A program made the position numbers and the translations under genes. From contig NC_135258.1 in assembly GCF_964204865.1 (NCBI RefSeq), forward strand, positions 12,577,001 to 12,641,000: DNA of 64,000 bases. The letters run 5' to 3'. This document shows, piece after piece, positions 47,201 through 64,000 of this stretch. The notes under the pieces were generated by a model. The model was not told where the DNA came from, did not search any database, and was given only the letters and a program-made list of their open reading frames with translations. This stretch comes from Styela clava (lineage: Eukaryota > Chordata > Ascidiacea > Stolidobranchia > Styelidae). How positions within the stretch are numbered: the stretch's first letter is position 1; every line of letters starts with the position of its first letter.

Positions 47201-49399
47201 GTTCATTGAACTGTTTTTTTCTGGTTACTAAAATCAGTCATTTTTTTAACTCGGAATAATAGATTATGGTTGTTCATCTTAGTTTCAAATCTTACTACTT
47301 TGCTACCCCATATATTTAAGTGAAACATGAGTTATCTCTATTCCTCACGTTTCACTACTTTCAATTAACAGGATTTGCAACACACATGCTTGAAATGCTC
47401 AACAACTAACCCAGTGTTAAACCCCAGAGGTGATTTCTGTGTTAATTGTCAACAACCATTCGTTCATTCATTTTCTTCGTTTGGTAAGTCTTTCATTTTC
47501 TGATGACTCCGCAAATGCTCCATGTTTTGGGCCACTAAGTTAATAGACAGTCAATACAACTTTGCATACTCATTCCTTATGCTGTTTTGTTATAGCCTAA
47601 CCTGCTCAATTCATTATCTCTGAAGATAGGGGGGGCTGAATCAGGGGCATACCCAGACGGATGGTTTTGCGGGTCGGAATCTACCCCCCTTAAAATGTGT
47701 TAAAAATGCGTATCATTCATAGCACCGCTTCATAGCTTAAAGCGTTTTTTAAAATCTCAAGACTCAGCCCACGTTTCCCCGGCCTCTAGCCAGGCCCTCT
47801 GGCTGTCATAGTCTAACTTGGCTATTCAAAATTTCAGAGCGCCCTTTGACAATTCCTGGCTATGCCGCTGGTTGATATCACCTGTAATTCTGTGACGTTG
47901 TGATTATCCTAGTCCCATTTTCTATATTGTCCAATTTATGAAAATTTACCATTTGGAAAATTAGAGTATGATGTGATTTTAAACAAGTCTTGAGGATTTA
48001 GATATTAATATTTTTGTGGGTTTCTTGATTTACTATTCAAACAAATTGGTCTGCTATATTGAAGATATAATATAGAAGTATGTTGATAGATGAATGAAGA
48101 CTAATTAATTATTCGCATATACCTTTTATTAGTAAAATGACGAAATTACTTTTTAGAAATTCTTCCGCTTGTTGAATTTCACCTTGAGGATGGAGTACGA
48201 GATGAAGAAGTTGAAATGCTGCTTGGAACTGATTCTAGACTTGATGGAACAAATAATAATGAATGGAGTTCAGCAGATGGAACTGCACAAGTGCTTAGAA
48301 TGGATTCAGATGAATCTTCTGACCCTTTTACTTCCGATTTTATTAACGAGGTAAATTGCTTGGCATTGTAGGTTTCACATCCTGGGTTCAAATCCCATGC
48401 TGAACTGTAACAGCGTCTGACCATTCTAAAAAATTAGTAGCTCCTCACCATCGTTACATAACATTGGTTGCTTGTAAGGAACCTTTGTTCAAATCGGAAG
48501 GCGTGAATAATACAATATAATTATGCAGTTTTCATTCTTGGTTAAATATTAAAATGCTAACGAGTATAATATTGAAGCGTCATGTATGTTGTTGGTGAAG
48601 CAAGTCATAATGGCCAGTGCTTACTCTACCACACTGCAATTTGAGCTCAAAGTGATTTTTTTGTATGATGAAAAGAATTTTACATATGTTTTTTTATTTG
48701 TTTTATGAATAAACAAAATTGGGGCGGTATATTAGCATTGAAAACGAACACTGGACTATACACTTACCTATACAAAAATTATTTCTCAGGGCGATAAATA
48801 TGTTCCTGTCATTGTGTCACATTCCACATTAAGATCTTTGTCTCGTCGTGAAGTCATCATTAGGAAATGGCCTAAACCATTACGCTGGCAATTCTTCAAA
48901 AACTGTCTGCCTGATGTTCCTATTTCTATTTGCGATTCATGCTTGCAGGTTGGATGCTTTTTATTTGTGATATTATCAAGTGTATATGTCATATTTAACC
49001 AATGATTGATTGAGATTCATATTTATACAAATGGGGGAAAGATGATAAGGCAACTTAGTCATATTGCAGACAAGATCTCTTGTCCAGCATGTATGGTAAC
49101 AGTCAACCAGTAAATTGTACTTTGTGCATAAATTTGAATAGTGAAGGAAACTGTAACCAATGAGGGAGTACTATTAACTGCCTCCGACAATAATCTTGTT
49201 CAACATAATTATTCCCCATGGAACTTTAAACATGCAATTTCATATTTGAATGATGTGTCAGTCTCTTAAACAGATTTTTATTTTATTTTAGATGTTTCAC
49301 ACTGATGATTATGAATTAATGGTTCTTCAAAAACAGCAATGTCCGTTCTGCAGAAAACCTACAGAAGATCGAATAGAGGAGGAAAAAATTGATTTATAA
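29253..49399 (+). CDS. IFT122: Intraflagellar transport protein 122 (IFT-A), complete, 27 exons
   Basis: Core subunit of the IFT-A complex for retrograde ciliary transport and membrane-protein import. Coding exons: 29253-29311, 29477-29628, 31682-31760, 32168-32244, 32337-32403, 33075-33221, 33579-33654, 34926-35120, 35986-36207, 37423-37566, 38725-38862, 39421-39585, 41201-41439, 42242-42395, 42791-42952, 43089-43255, 44094-44265, 44437-44539, 45013-45153, 45400-45495, 45588-45685, 46050-46153, 46825-46990, 47372-47483, 48157-48350, 48790-48948, 49292-49399. The total is 3696 nt, 1231 residues, every junction in frame. Residues 1-507 form the WD40 propellers ([34 protein letters not shown]). 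TPR-like solenoid repeats follow ([29 protein letters not shown]). Two zinc-binding Cys pairs sit at C1047/C1050 with C1064/C1067, and at C1191/C1194 with C1213/C1216. Length is near human (1241). Exon 20 has no counterpart in the human protein. Adjacent ciliary gene: B9D2. Confidence 0.97.
29798..31387. mobile_element. hAT-type element, 1.59 kb, in IFT122 intron 2
   Basis: Ends TAGGGATGGGCAAT and ATTGCCCATCCCTA, with the perfect 8-bp duplication GCTGCAAG (29790-29797 and 31388-31395). TTCTAGAATA clusters sit inside the left end. It contains an internal tandem duplication of about 160 bp (about 30438-30740, marked by TCTACCCAGACTTAGCCCTA). No intact transposase. Confidence 0.92.
32579..32935. 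mobile_element. hAT-type MITE in IFT122 intron 5
   Basis: Ends CAGGGGTGTGCAACCT and AGGTTGCACACCCTTG, followed inwards by GCGGGCC/GGCCC motifs. The flanks ACCTAAGG and AACTAAGG form an 8-bp duplication with one mismatch. Same family as 37796-38123. Confidence 0.9.
34122..34868. mobile_element. hAT-type element, 747 bp, in IFT122 intron 7
   Basis: Left end CAGGGGTATCTGAAGCTGCG, right end AGTTTGCCGACCCCTG, in a perfect 8-bp duplication CCTTAGAT (34114-34121 and 34869-34876). It ends 57 bp before exon 8. Same family as 61677-62461, sharing GGCCCGCAAGCACATAAAGT near the right end. Confidence 0.9.
36415..36713. mobile_element. hAT-type MITE in IFT122 intron 9
   Basis: Ends CAAGGTGGTCCAAGAT and TTTGGACCACCCTG, with the perfect 8-bp duplication GTATATAT (36407-36414 and 36714-36721). 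CGCGGGCC motifs lie inside both ends. A right-end fragment of the same family lies near 63566-63594. Confidence 0.92.
36945..37370 (-). repeat. tRNA-derived SINE in IFT122 intron 9, split by a MITE
   Basis: Tail (TATATTTATCCCCGGG), body and head (GATTCGAACCTGCG, the complement of a B box) are in the same order as in 14467-14800. The body is interrupted at 36992-37102 by palindromic MITE copy 5. The head ends 52 bp before exon 10. Confidence 0.88.
36992..37102. mobile_element. Palindromic MITE, copy 5 of 5, nested in a SINE
   Basis: Ends GGTACTCCTGAAGTATG and CATACTTCAGGAGGTCC around CCTGAAACCTAACCTGG. It sits inside the SINE body, so it inserted after the SINE. No clean target duplication was seen. 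Confidence 0.85.
37635..38265 (-). repeat. Diverged SINE-like copy in IFT122 intron 10, split by a hAT MITE
   Basis: Weak collinear similarity to the SINE body: GATGGCTTAATCATAT, then GACCAGTCCA on the left, and GGAATCCAGCAATGCCC on the right of the inserted MITE at 37796-38123. The tRNA-like head is not clear. Confidence 0.5.
37796..38123. mobile_element. hAT-type MITE in IFT122 intron 10
   Basis: Ends CAGAGGTGTGCAACCT and AGGTTGCACACCCCTG, with the perfect 8-bp duplication GTTTAAAT (37788-37795 and 38124-38131). Same family as 32579-32935. Confidence 0.93.
40251..41119. mobile_element. hAT-type element in IFT122 intron 12
   Basis: Left end AGTGGTTCCCAACC, right end TTTGGGAACCACT preceded by a second copy GGGAACCACTG. 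GCGGACCGG occurs near both ends. The flanks share TTTTAT. The interior is similar to the duplicated units at 49.9-53.2 kb (GCTCGATTACTTAGC, AAAATGAATTTACATT). No intact transposase. Confidence 0.82.
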
Positions 49400-49469
49400 A
49401 TTAGTTCGTATATCACAATCACTTCACGGAAGCCGAATTTGTATGTTAGTTGTCTGTTCATACCCAGGA

Positions 49470-49475
49470 AATAAA
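49470..49475 (+). terminator. Probable IFT122 polyadenylation signal
   Basis: AATAAA lies about 70 bp after the stop codon of exon 27, the first such hexamer downstream. Confidence 0.5.
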
Positions 49476-49868
49476 TTGCCAATCAGTGCTCAAAAGATTA
49501 TCAATTATTAAAGGGTTAATATAAGCATTGTGAAATTCTGGTTTGTGGTATTATAGTGGTTTCGGCCCCATGTTATATTTTTGCACATTTTGTCTCGTAA
49601 ATTCTATTGAAGTTGAATTAATTAACTTTAATATTCATTGATTTGTTGATATCACATGGCTTTCTCATTGCGTAGTTATAATTGCTATTGATCCAGCTTG
49701 CTTTCAGTTCTGTCTGCCCTAGCAGCATAACACGTTTTCCTTTGCGGTACTTACCGGAAATGCAAATCAGACTGTATTTTCTATAGATTTGCGTGTTCAA
49801 AAGTTATGTAATTTGTTATAGGCGCACATAAATACAGCTGAGTTCTGTAAACTACCTGAAGGCAATAA

Positions 49869-52800
49869 TGTATATATTAAAATACCAGGCCATTGATAAT
49901 TTGAGAGAAGTATTCATATGTTTAGTTTATTTTTATATTCTTTTATATATATTTATTTTGTTGAAGAATTTGACAGCACATTTTGCAACATCCATGTAAA
50001 ACGTTGCAAATGTAACCAAGCTTTAAGCGGAAGAAAAATAACGCCGTTGCACCATTCAAGAATTTGTTGGCACTCTAGAATTGAAAATATTATTTTGTTA
50101 CATTTATTTGTGTAGAAATTTGATTTATTTTAGAAATAAAACTTGATGTTTGTAATATTGATTGTAGTATTTTCTTGTCTTCTATAATCTACAATATCAA
50201 TGCCTTAATGCTCACTCTCAATTCGTTGGTATTCTATCAATTTTGGTATTGAAATCCGAAATATATGTGAGACTTCTTTTGCCGCTCATGTTCTTCACAT
50301 TAATATTAGTGAACAACACCATCTGCTGAGATGATTATTACACATATTTGTAGCATACGTGCAGTAATGCGATCAATCAGCTGCGTTTCATCTTACTTTT
50401 TTTATTCGTGATACAGACGTAACGAGTGGCGTATCTAGGGTAGTGGTTCCCAACCTTTTTACCCAGGCGGACTGGTAAAATTAAAATGGGTGGAACATAA
50501 AATAATAACATATATTTGCGTAATAAAATGTAGTGCTGGACACCTATTACGTGTAAAAAAAGCACACAGAAAACATCTCGCATAAAAAAACATGTAGGCC
50601 TACGTGCCAAATCATGTACAAACGCAATTAACTCTAGTGAGAATTTGCTGCTGATCCGTTTCCAAATACAGGATTGCAAACGAGGCATCAAAAAAGATTT
50701 TGCAACACGCCGCTTGCAATCGATTTCTTCCTTTCGTTTTAATTAAAGCTAGTGATGAAAACGTATTTTTCGTACAAGTAACTGGTTAAATATTCGGACA
50801 ACAGTTTGATTGCTCGATTACTTAGCTATTGGTATCCGTTATCAAGAGAGCTCGAAAATTGTGACAGCGATTCTTTTATAACCCGCTGCAGTTGATCGAC
50901 GCCCCGTACAAAATGAATTTACATTGCAATGATAAAGTCGTTGCTAACTTGGCGCCAGGGGGTCAAAATCCTGCTGTGCATCACCTGGAAAAGATCTCAA
51001 CAGCCCATGCTTTTGTTGCGCGTCTCGTGACCACCCGTAGGGTCCAGCAACACCTGGCTGAATGCCATGGGATCGATTATTACCGCACTTATCAAACAGT
51101 GATACGACGACGGAAGAGATATTGCGTAATAAACCAACGCAATAATGCATAATAACCTTCGATAAAGCGATCGAGACGGCAGGAAATCAACAAAACATTC
51201 TAGGTTATGGCAGCCATGGTTTATGCCATGCGCGCTGTTTGTCGAGGGCGCAAAACTCGTACTTTTAGAAGAATGTCAAAATAACAACATCCGTTGATTG
51301 TCAACTAACGGCAAGGAGGCGCGTGTTTGAACTTTGCCATGGGCGCCATTTCACATAGATACGCCGCGGTACTCCACGTTTCTTTTCCATTCGCGCGCAA
51401 TAGTATTTAGCCGTTTGAAACCCGACATTGTTTAAAAGTGTATCGATGGGACTTGATTTTGCCATCGCAAATTCTGATACTGTATATAATAAAATACCAG
51501 GCCATTGATAATTTGAGAGAAGTATTCATATGTTTAGTTTATTTTTATATTCTTTAAATTATATTTATTTTATTGAAGAATTTGACAGCACATTTGGCAA
51601 CATCCATGTAAAACGTTGCAAATGTAACCCAGCTTTAAGCGGTAGAAAAATAACGCCGTTGCACCATTCAAGAATTTGTTTGCACTCTAGAATTGAAAAT
51701 ATTATTTTTTTACATTTATTTGTGTAGAAATTTGATTTATTTTAGAAATAAAACTTGATGTTTGTGATATTGATTGTAATATTTCTTGTCTTATATAATC
51801 TACAATATCAATGCCTTAATGCTCACTCTCAATTCGTTGGTATTCTATCAATTTTGGTATGTAAATCCAAAATCATGTTCTTCACATTAATATTAGTGAA
51901 CAACACCATCTGCTGAGATGAATATTACACATATTTGTAGCATACGTGCAGTACTGCGATCAATCAGCTGCGTTTCATCTTACTTTTTTTTATTGGTGAT
52001 ACAGACGTAACGAGTGGCGTATCTAGGGTAGTGGTTCCCAACCTTTCTACCCAGGCGGACTGGTAAAATGGAAATGGGTGGACCAAAAAATAATAACATA
52101 TATTTGCGTAATAAAATGCAGTGCTGGACACCTATTACGTGTAAAAAAAAGAACACAGAAAACATCTCGCATAAAAAAACATGTAAACCTACGTGCCAAA
52201 TCATGTACAAACACAATTAACTCTAGTGAGAATTTGCTGTTGATCCGTTTCCAAATACAGGATTGCAAACGAGGCATCACCAAAAGATTTTGCAACACGC
52301 GGCTTGCAATCGATTTCTTCCCTTCGTTTTAATTAAGGCTAATGATGAAAACGTATTTTTCGTACAAGTAACTGGTTAAATATTCGGACAACAGTTTGAT
52401 TGCTCGATTACTCAGCGATGGGTATTCGTTGTCAAGAGAGCTTGAAAATTGTGACAGTGATTCTTTTATAAATCTGGACTGTAAAGTAGAGGTTTATCGG
52501 GTTCATCATATTTATCCCTCTGCAGTTGATCGACGCCCCGTACAAAATGAATTTACATTGCAATGATAGGGTCGTTGCTAACTTGGCACCAGGGGGTCAA
52601 AATCCTGCTGTGAATCACCTGGGAAAGGTCTCAACGGCCTATGCTTTTGTTGCGCGTCTCGTGACCACCCGCAGGGTCACGCAACAAGTTCATACCTTGC
52701 TGGATGCCAAGGGATCGATTATTACAACACTTATCAAACACAGTAATACGACGGCGGAAGAGATATTGTGCAATAAAACAACGTAACCCCGAGTTCGATA

Positions 52801-53170
52801 AATAGTCCAGAGGATAAGAGGTAAAATCATGCACAAATCCCGATGCCTTGTTTCCATGGCAATGAGATATTTTTTTTGATGGCACCATATCCAAAATTGA
52901 TCAGAAGATGCTACTGTACACGTGTACCAAGTTTCATGCTTGCATCCAACAGTGCACCATTCTATCATATTTGAGGTCTTATCCGCTGGAATAAAAGCGA
53001 TCTAGAGGGCAGGAAATCAACAAAATGATTTTAGGTTATGGCAGCCATGGTTCATGCCATGCGCGCTGTTTGTGGATGGCGCAAAACTCGTACTTTAAGA
53101 CAGCGACGCCGTGTGAAACCCGACATTGTTTCAATAGTATCGATGGGACTTGATTTTGCCATCGCAAAGT
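49869..53170. repeat. Tandem duplication, ~1.6-kb unit, hAT-derived
   Basis: Two head-to-tail units: about 49869-51480 and 51481-53170. They match over nearly their whole length with an offset of 1612 bp at the left end. Each begins AAAATACCAGGCCATTGATA, contains a hAT-like left end AGTGGTTCCCAACCTTT, a stretch of short open frame near IDAPYKMNLHCND, and ends GACTTGATTTTGCCATCGCA. The second unit carries about 190 bp extra near 52800-52990. Matching short open frames in the two units reflect the duplication and are not genes. Confidence 0.88.
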
Positions 53171-54710
53171 GACGGACCGGTAAATCCTGACCAAAAATTT
53201 GGCGGGCCACCTTTATACAAGCTAACTAATCTAATGTAATTGATTATATGAATTAGAAAATTTTGGTTGACAATACATTCAAAAACAAAGGTGATACTAT
53301 TCACGTAACATGTTTTATTACGTTCACCCTACTTAGATATTTCGCTTTTATAGTTTTAGTAGTCAATTTTAAAAACCCTACCTCGCATAGAGGTAACAAT
53401 GCTATTAGTGCATCGTACGTTTTTTGTGTCACGTTTCTACGCACCGGTAGTAACCTTACCGCGGGCCGGCGGTGGGTCGCGGCCCGGCGGTTGCCGACCA
53501 CTGCTCTATATGCTATAAAAAATTTATTTAAAACTTCTGCGTGTTCTATCACTGGGTATACAGTACTGCTCGTCCTTAATGGCGTGGTGTTTTGATTTGA
53601 GAGTATTTCTGCGCTATTTAACTTCTGTTATAGGATTGGTATGAATCTAACGTCGTCAAAGGAAAGTAGGCTGTTGAGCTGCTAATTGTTCAAACATTAT
53701 AAACTAAAAATTTGATTACATATATTATATACATATAAAGTACCAACTACCAAGTATTAGATCAAAGCAGTGTGTGAATTATAGCCTTAATAGATGCAGC
53801 TGTTTGGGAGTTCACTACTTCATTTGTTTTCTGGTCTGATCGTATAGTTGTTGTTCACCACTATAGTAGCTCTTTGCATTTCTTTAGTTACGTGTAACTA
53901 ATATGAAAGTTGGGCCTGGGACATTTTTTTCTGAGTGTGCATGGCTTTGCTTTGCGCAAATTTTCGAATTCGAATAATTGAATTACGGTCATGTGGGCAT
54001 GCCAAGCTCACCCAGGGTAGTTTCATGGACAGTGAAGTATTGTTACGACCTAATCTGGTCTTGCCCAAGTCGAATTTCAAATCCGGGTCTGTCAAGCTGG
54101 GCGGAACTGAAAGTTCGATAAACACCGCTCCCAGTCGTGTTTGTGCGCGTGAAGCAGGCTTATCTTTCCGAAGTCAATTTATTGTGCGGTTACCCGCTGC
54201 CAAGAATCCACCGCCAAACACGTCCTCAAAATCTAAACCTCGAGTTGGAACCTTTTTATGAGCGACACACTGTTTACCTTTTTTCCTTATTGCGTCACAA
54301 CGACGTCAAATTTGCTGAGTAATATATAAGGCTCTGATTTCTCAGCACTCAAGGTGTTGTAAAGCTATAGCGCGGTCGGCGTAGCCTAGATAGACTGCTG
54401 TTGGAATGTTGGAGGTAACTTATATGCGCCGACTTAGAATTTTTGAGATCAGCTGTTCAAAACGCAGGGCATGGATATTAATTTATTCAAAATACATTTT
54501 TACCTCGGCCTCGCGTATCCACTATTACTAAGTGACTACGTGTGCTGTTAAATTATGATTTAATATCCTGCAACATCAATTTGCAGATTTGTCAATCCAC
54601 GATTTTGTTTTCCTAATAAGAGAGGATTTTAATTTGCAATGCAACGCCTTTTTTTTATTAGGCAGGCCAGTCTAAGTAGGGGGGACTGACACTATCGCGA
54701 AGCTCAGATA
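53171..54710. other. Intergenic; hAT-like end, otherwise nothing recognised
   Basis: A GGACCGG/GCGGGCC-rich stretch and GGTTGCCGACCACTG at 53487-53501 look like a hAT right end. The open frames at 53898-54261 overlap on both strands and match no recognised family. Confidence 0.45.
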
Positions 54711-62646
<7,936 letters not shown>

Positions 62647-64000
62647 TCCGTGATACACAGCTGAACACCAACGTGTTTTTCTCGTTATAGAGATTTATAC
62701 ATATTATGAGTCGATCAAAAATTATCATTATAATTCATGCATCGAGAGCTATTCATATATGTACTATTAATATTTGAACGCGCTGCAATGCAGTTTTCAA
62801 ATGAGCAAAATATGTCGCACCTAATACAGCATGTTGATGTATATCACTTTTTTAAGTAAAATAACTCGCCCTTTGTGTACAATTTGTAAACATGCACTTT
62901 TTAAATCAAAATATGAAATAATATAATTATTACAGCCATAATAGCGTAATAATCTTACTTGTAATACCATTAACCGTGTTATTAATTGTTGTTATAATAA
63001 TTGATTTTTGTGTTATAATTTTATGTTAATTAGTTTCATAATTAACAGAAAACATTTTGAGATATTTTTTGTGTTGTTTCATTATTTTTGGGGTTATCCG
63101 TAACATAAGAAAAATTTGTCTTTTTTACCTGCCTGACAGATGCGAATGAAATAATTGGGATTGATAAAACGGTATGTTTTGTAGAATTAGAGAGCATCGA
63201 CCAACTGCGTCTTTGAGCGCCAGAAAATTAGGAATACCTACGTAGTTTAAATAGCTTCTCATGAAATAAATCAGAAAAATCGTTGACATATTGTTGGTAT
63301 ATCACTACTGTGACTGAATTGAATAGTATGATGGCTAGCTGAAGCAACTAGCGAAGTTGAAGATATGATGGGCAGTCTAAATTGTTACCTGGATTTCTAT
63401 CGTTTTGGTCGGGAATTCGTATATGCTTACAACATAGGCAACATGATAGAATACTAAACATCGGATGCGGATTCCATTAGTCTAGGTTGACAATACCAGA
63501 TAACCAAGTGTTTACACAATAGAAGTGCTTGTTTTGTATTGCACTGTTTACCTATTCTTGGTACTATTGTGGCCCGCGGAGCCCACAACTTTGGACCACC
63601 CTGCTCTATTGTATTGGTTCTTTACCAGGAGTTCGGCGGAAGTCCTCTGAAATGTTTGACATATTGTTCTGCGACAGGTACCAATTCCACTAATGAATTG
63701 TCGGATTTGAAATTTTAGCATTTCTTTGCTTGATTTTGACGATTTAATTTATTATTCTGCTTCTTGCCTACATCTTGAGGCTGAATTTGTCAGACGGTGC
63801 ATCACACTGAGCTGAACGGGTTGGTAATACTTGAACCGGGTGATGGCCATATTTCGTAAAATAAGATTGACATGTTATCATCTTTCGACTCCCGAAGATA
63901 AATGTAAAAATCCACCGACTGCGAGTGATTGTTCATTCAATGACAATCGATTTTTGAATAGCTGGATTATTAGCGCGGCTTTCGCGCGCAGTATTATTTC
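62647..64000. other. 3' flank, no gene recognised
   Basis: AT-rich 3' flank of the phospho-lyase gene. A GGCCCGCGGAGCC ... CTTTGGACCACCCTG stretch at about 63571-63603 is a right-end fragment of the 36415-36713 MITE family. No further exon was supported. Confidence 0.5.

Noticed and set aside
49918-50115. 65-residue frame repeated at 51530-51727
   Set aside because: Conserved only through the tandem duplication; hydrophobic AT-rich start and no family.
53898-54261. Overlapping frames on both strands (75 and 108 residues)
   Set aside because: No recognised motifs, no splice partners and antisense to each other.

Overview
This AT-rich window is nuclear DNA from an animal. The genes have GT-AG introns, and the proteins are metazoan: intraflagellar transport, tRNA splicing, dystroglycan glycosylation and a phospho-lyase. 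The genes are compact and dense in small DNA transposons, and three of them are intronless. This fits an invertebrate deuterostome such as a tunicate, but that placement is inference and no species marker was identified. No previously undescribed biological system was found. The value here lies in seven confidently reconstructed genes and a well-resolved transposon landscape.

Layout. The left edge (813-3187, minus) holds the first four coding exons of RXYLT1; its 3' half is missing. From 3.3 to 17.9 kb there is no recognised gene, only repeats: a 35-bp minisatellite in two opposite-facing blocks, a ~110-bp tandem array, tRNA-derived SINEs, and several hAT-type elements with 8-bp target-site duplications. 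From 18.0 to 27.6 kb lie an intronless FBXO22 homologue (+), three-exon TMA7 (+), a decayed piggyBac transposase (-), an intronless TSEN54 homologue (+) and an intronless B9D2 (-). From 29.3 to 49.4 kb lies a complete 27-exon IFT122 (+) with at least six transposons in its introns. From 49.9 to 53.2 kb there is a tandem duplication of about 1.6 kb built of hAT-related sequence. From 54.7 to 62.6 kb lies a complete 12-exon PLP-dependent phospho-lyase of the ETNPPL/PHYKPL family (+). The last 1.3 kb holds no gene.

B9D2 (ciliary transition zone) and IFT122 (IFT-A) are divergently transcribed neighbours. The other genes share no obvious pathway: FBXO22 is a ubiquitin-ligase adaptor, TMA7 ribosome-associated, TSEN54 a tRNA splicing endonuclease subunit, RXYLT1 a Golgi glycosyltransferase, and ETNPPL/PHYKPL an amino-alcohol phosphate lyase.

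Exon models were built by hand from splice signals, codon phase and recalled family similarity. All IFT122, ETNPPL-like and TMA7 junctions keep frame to the stop codon.
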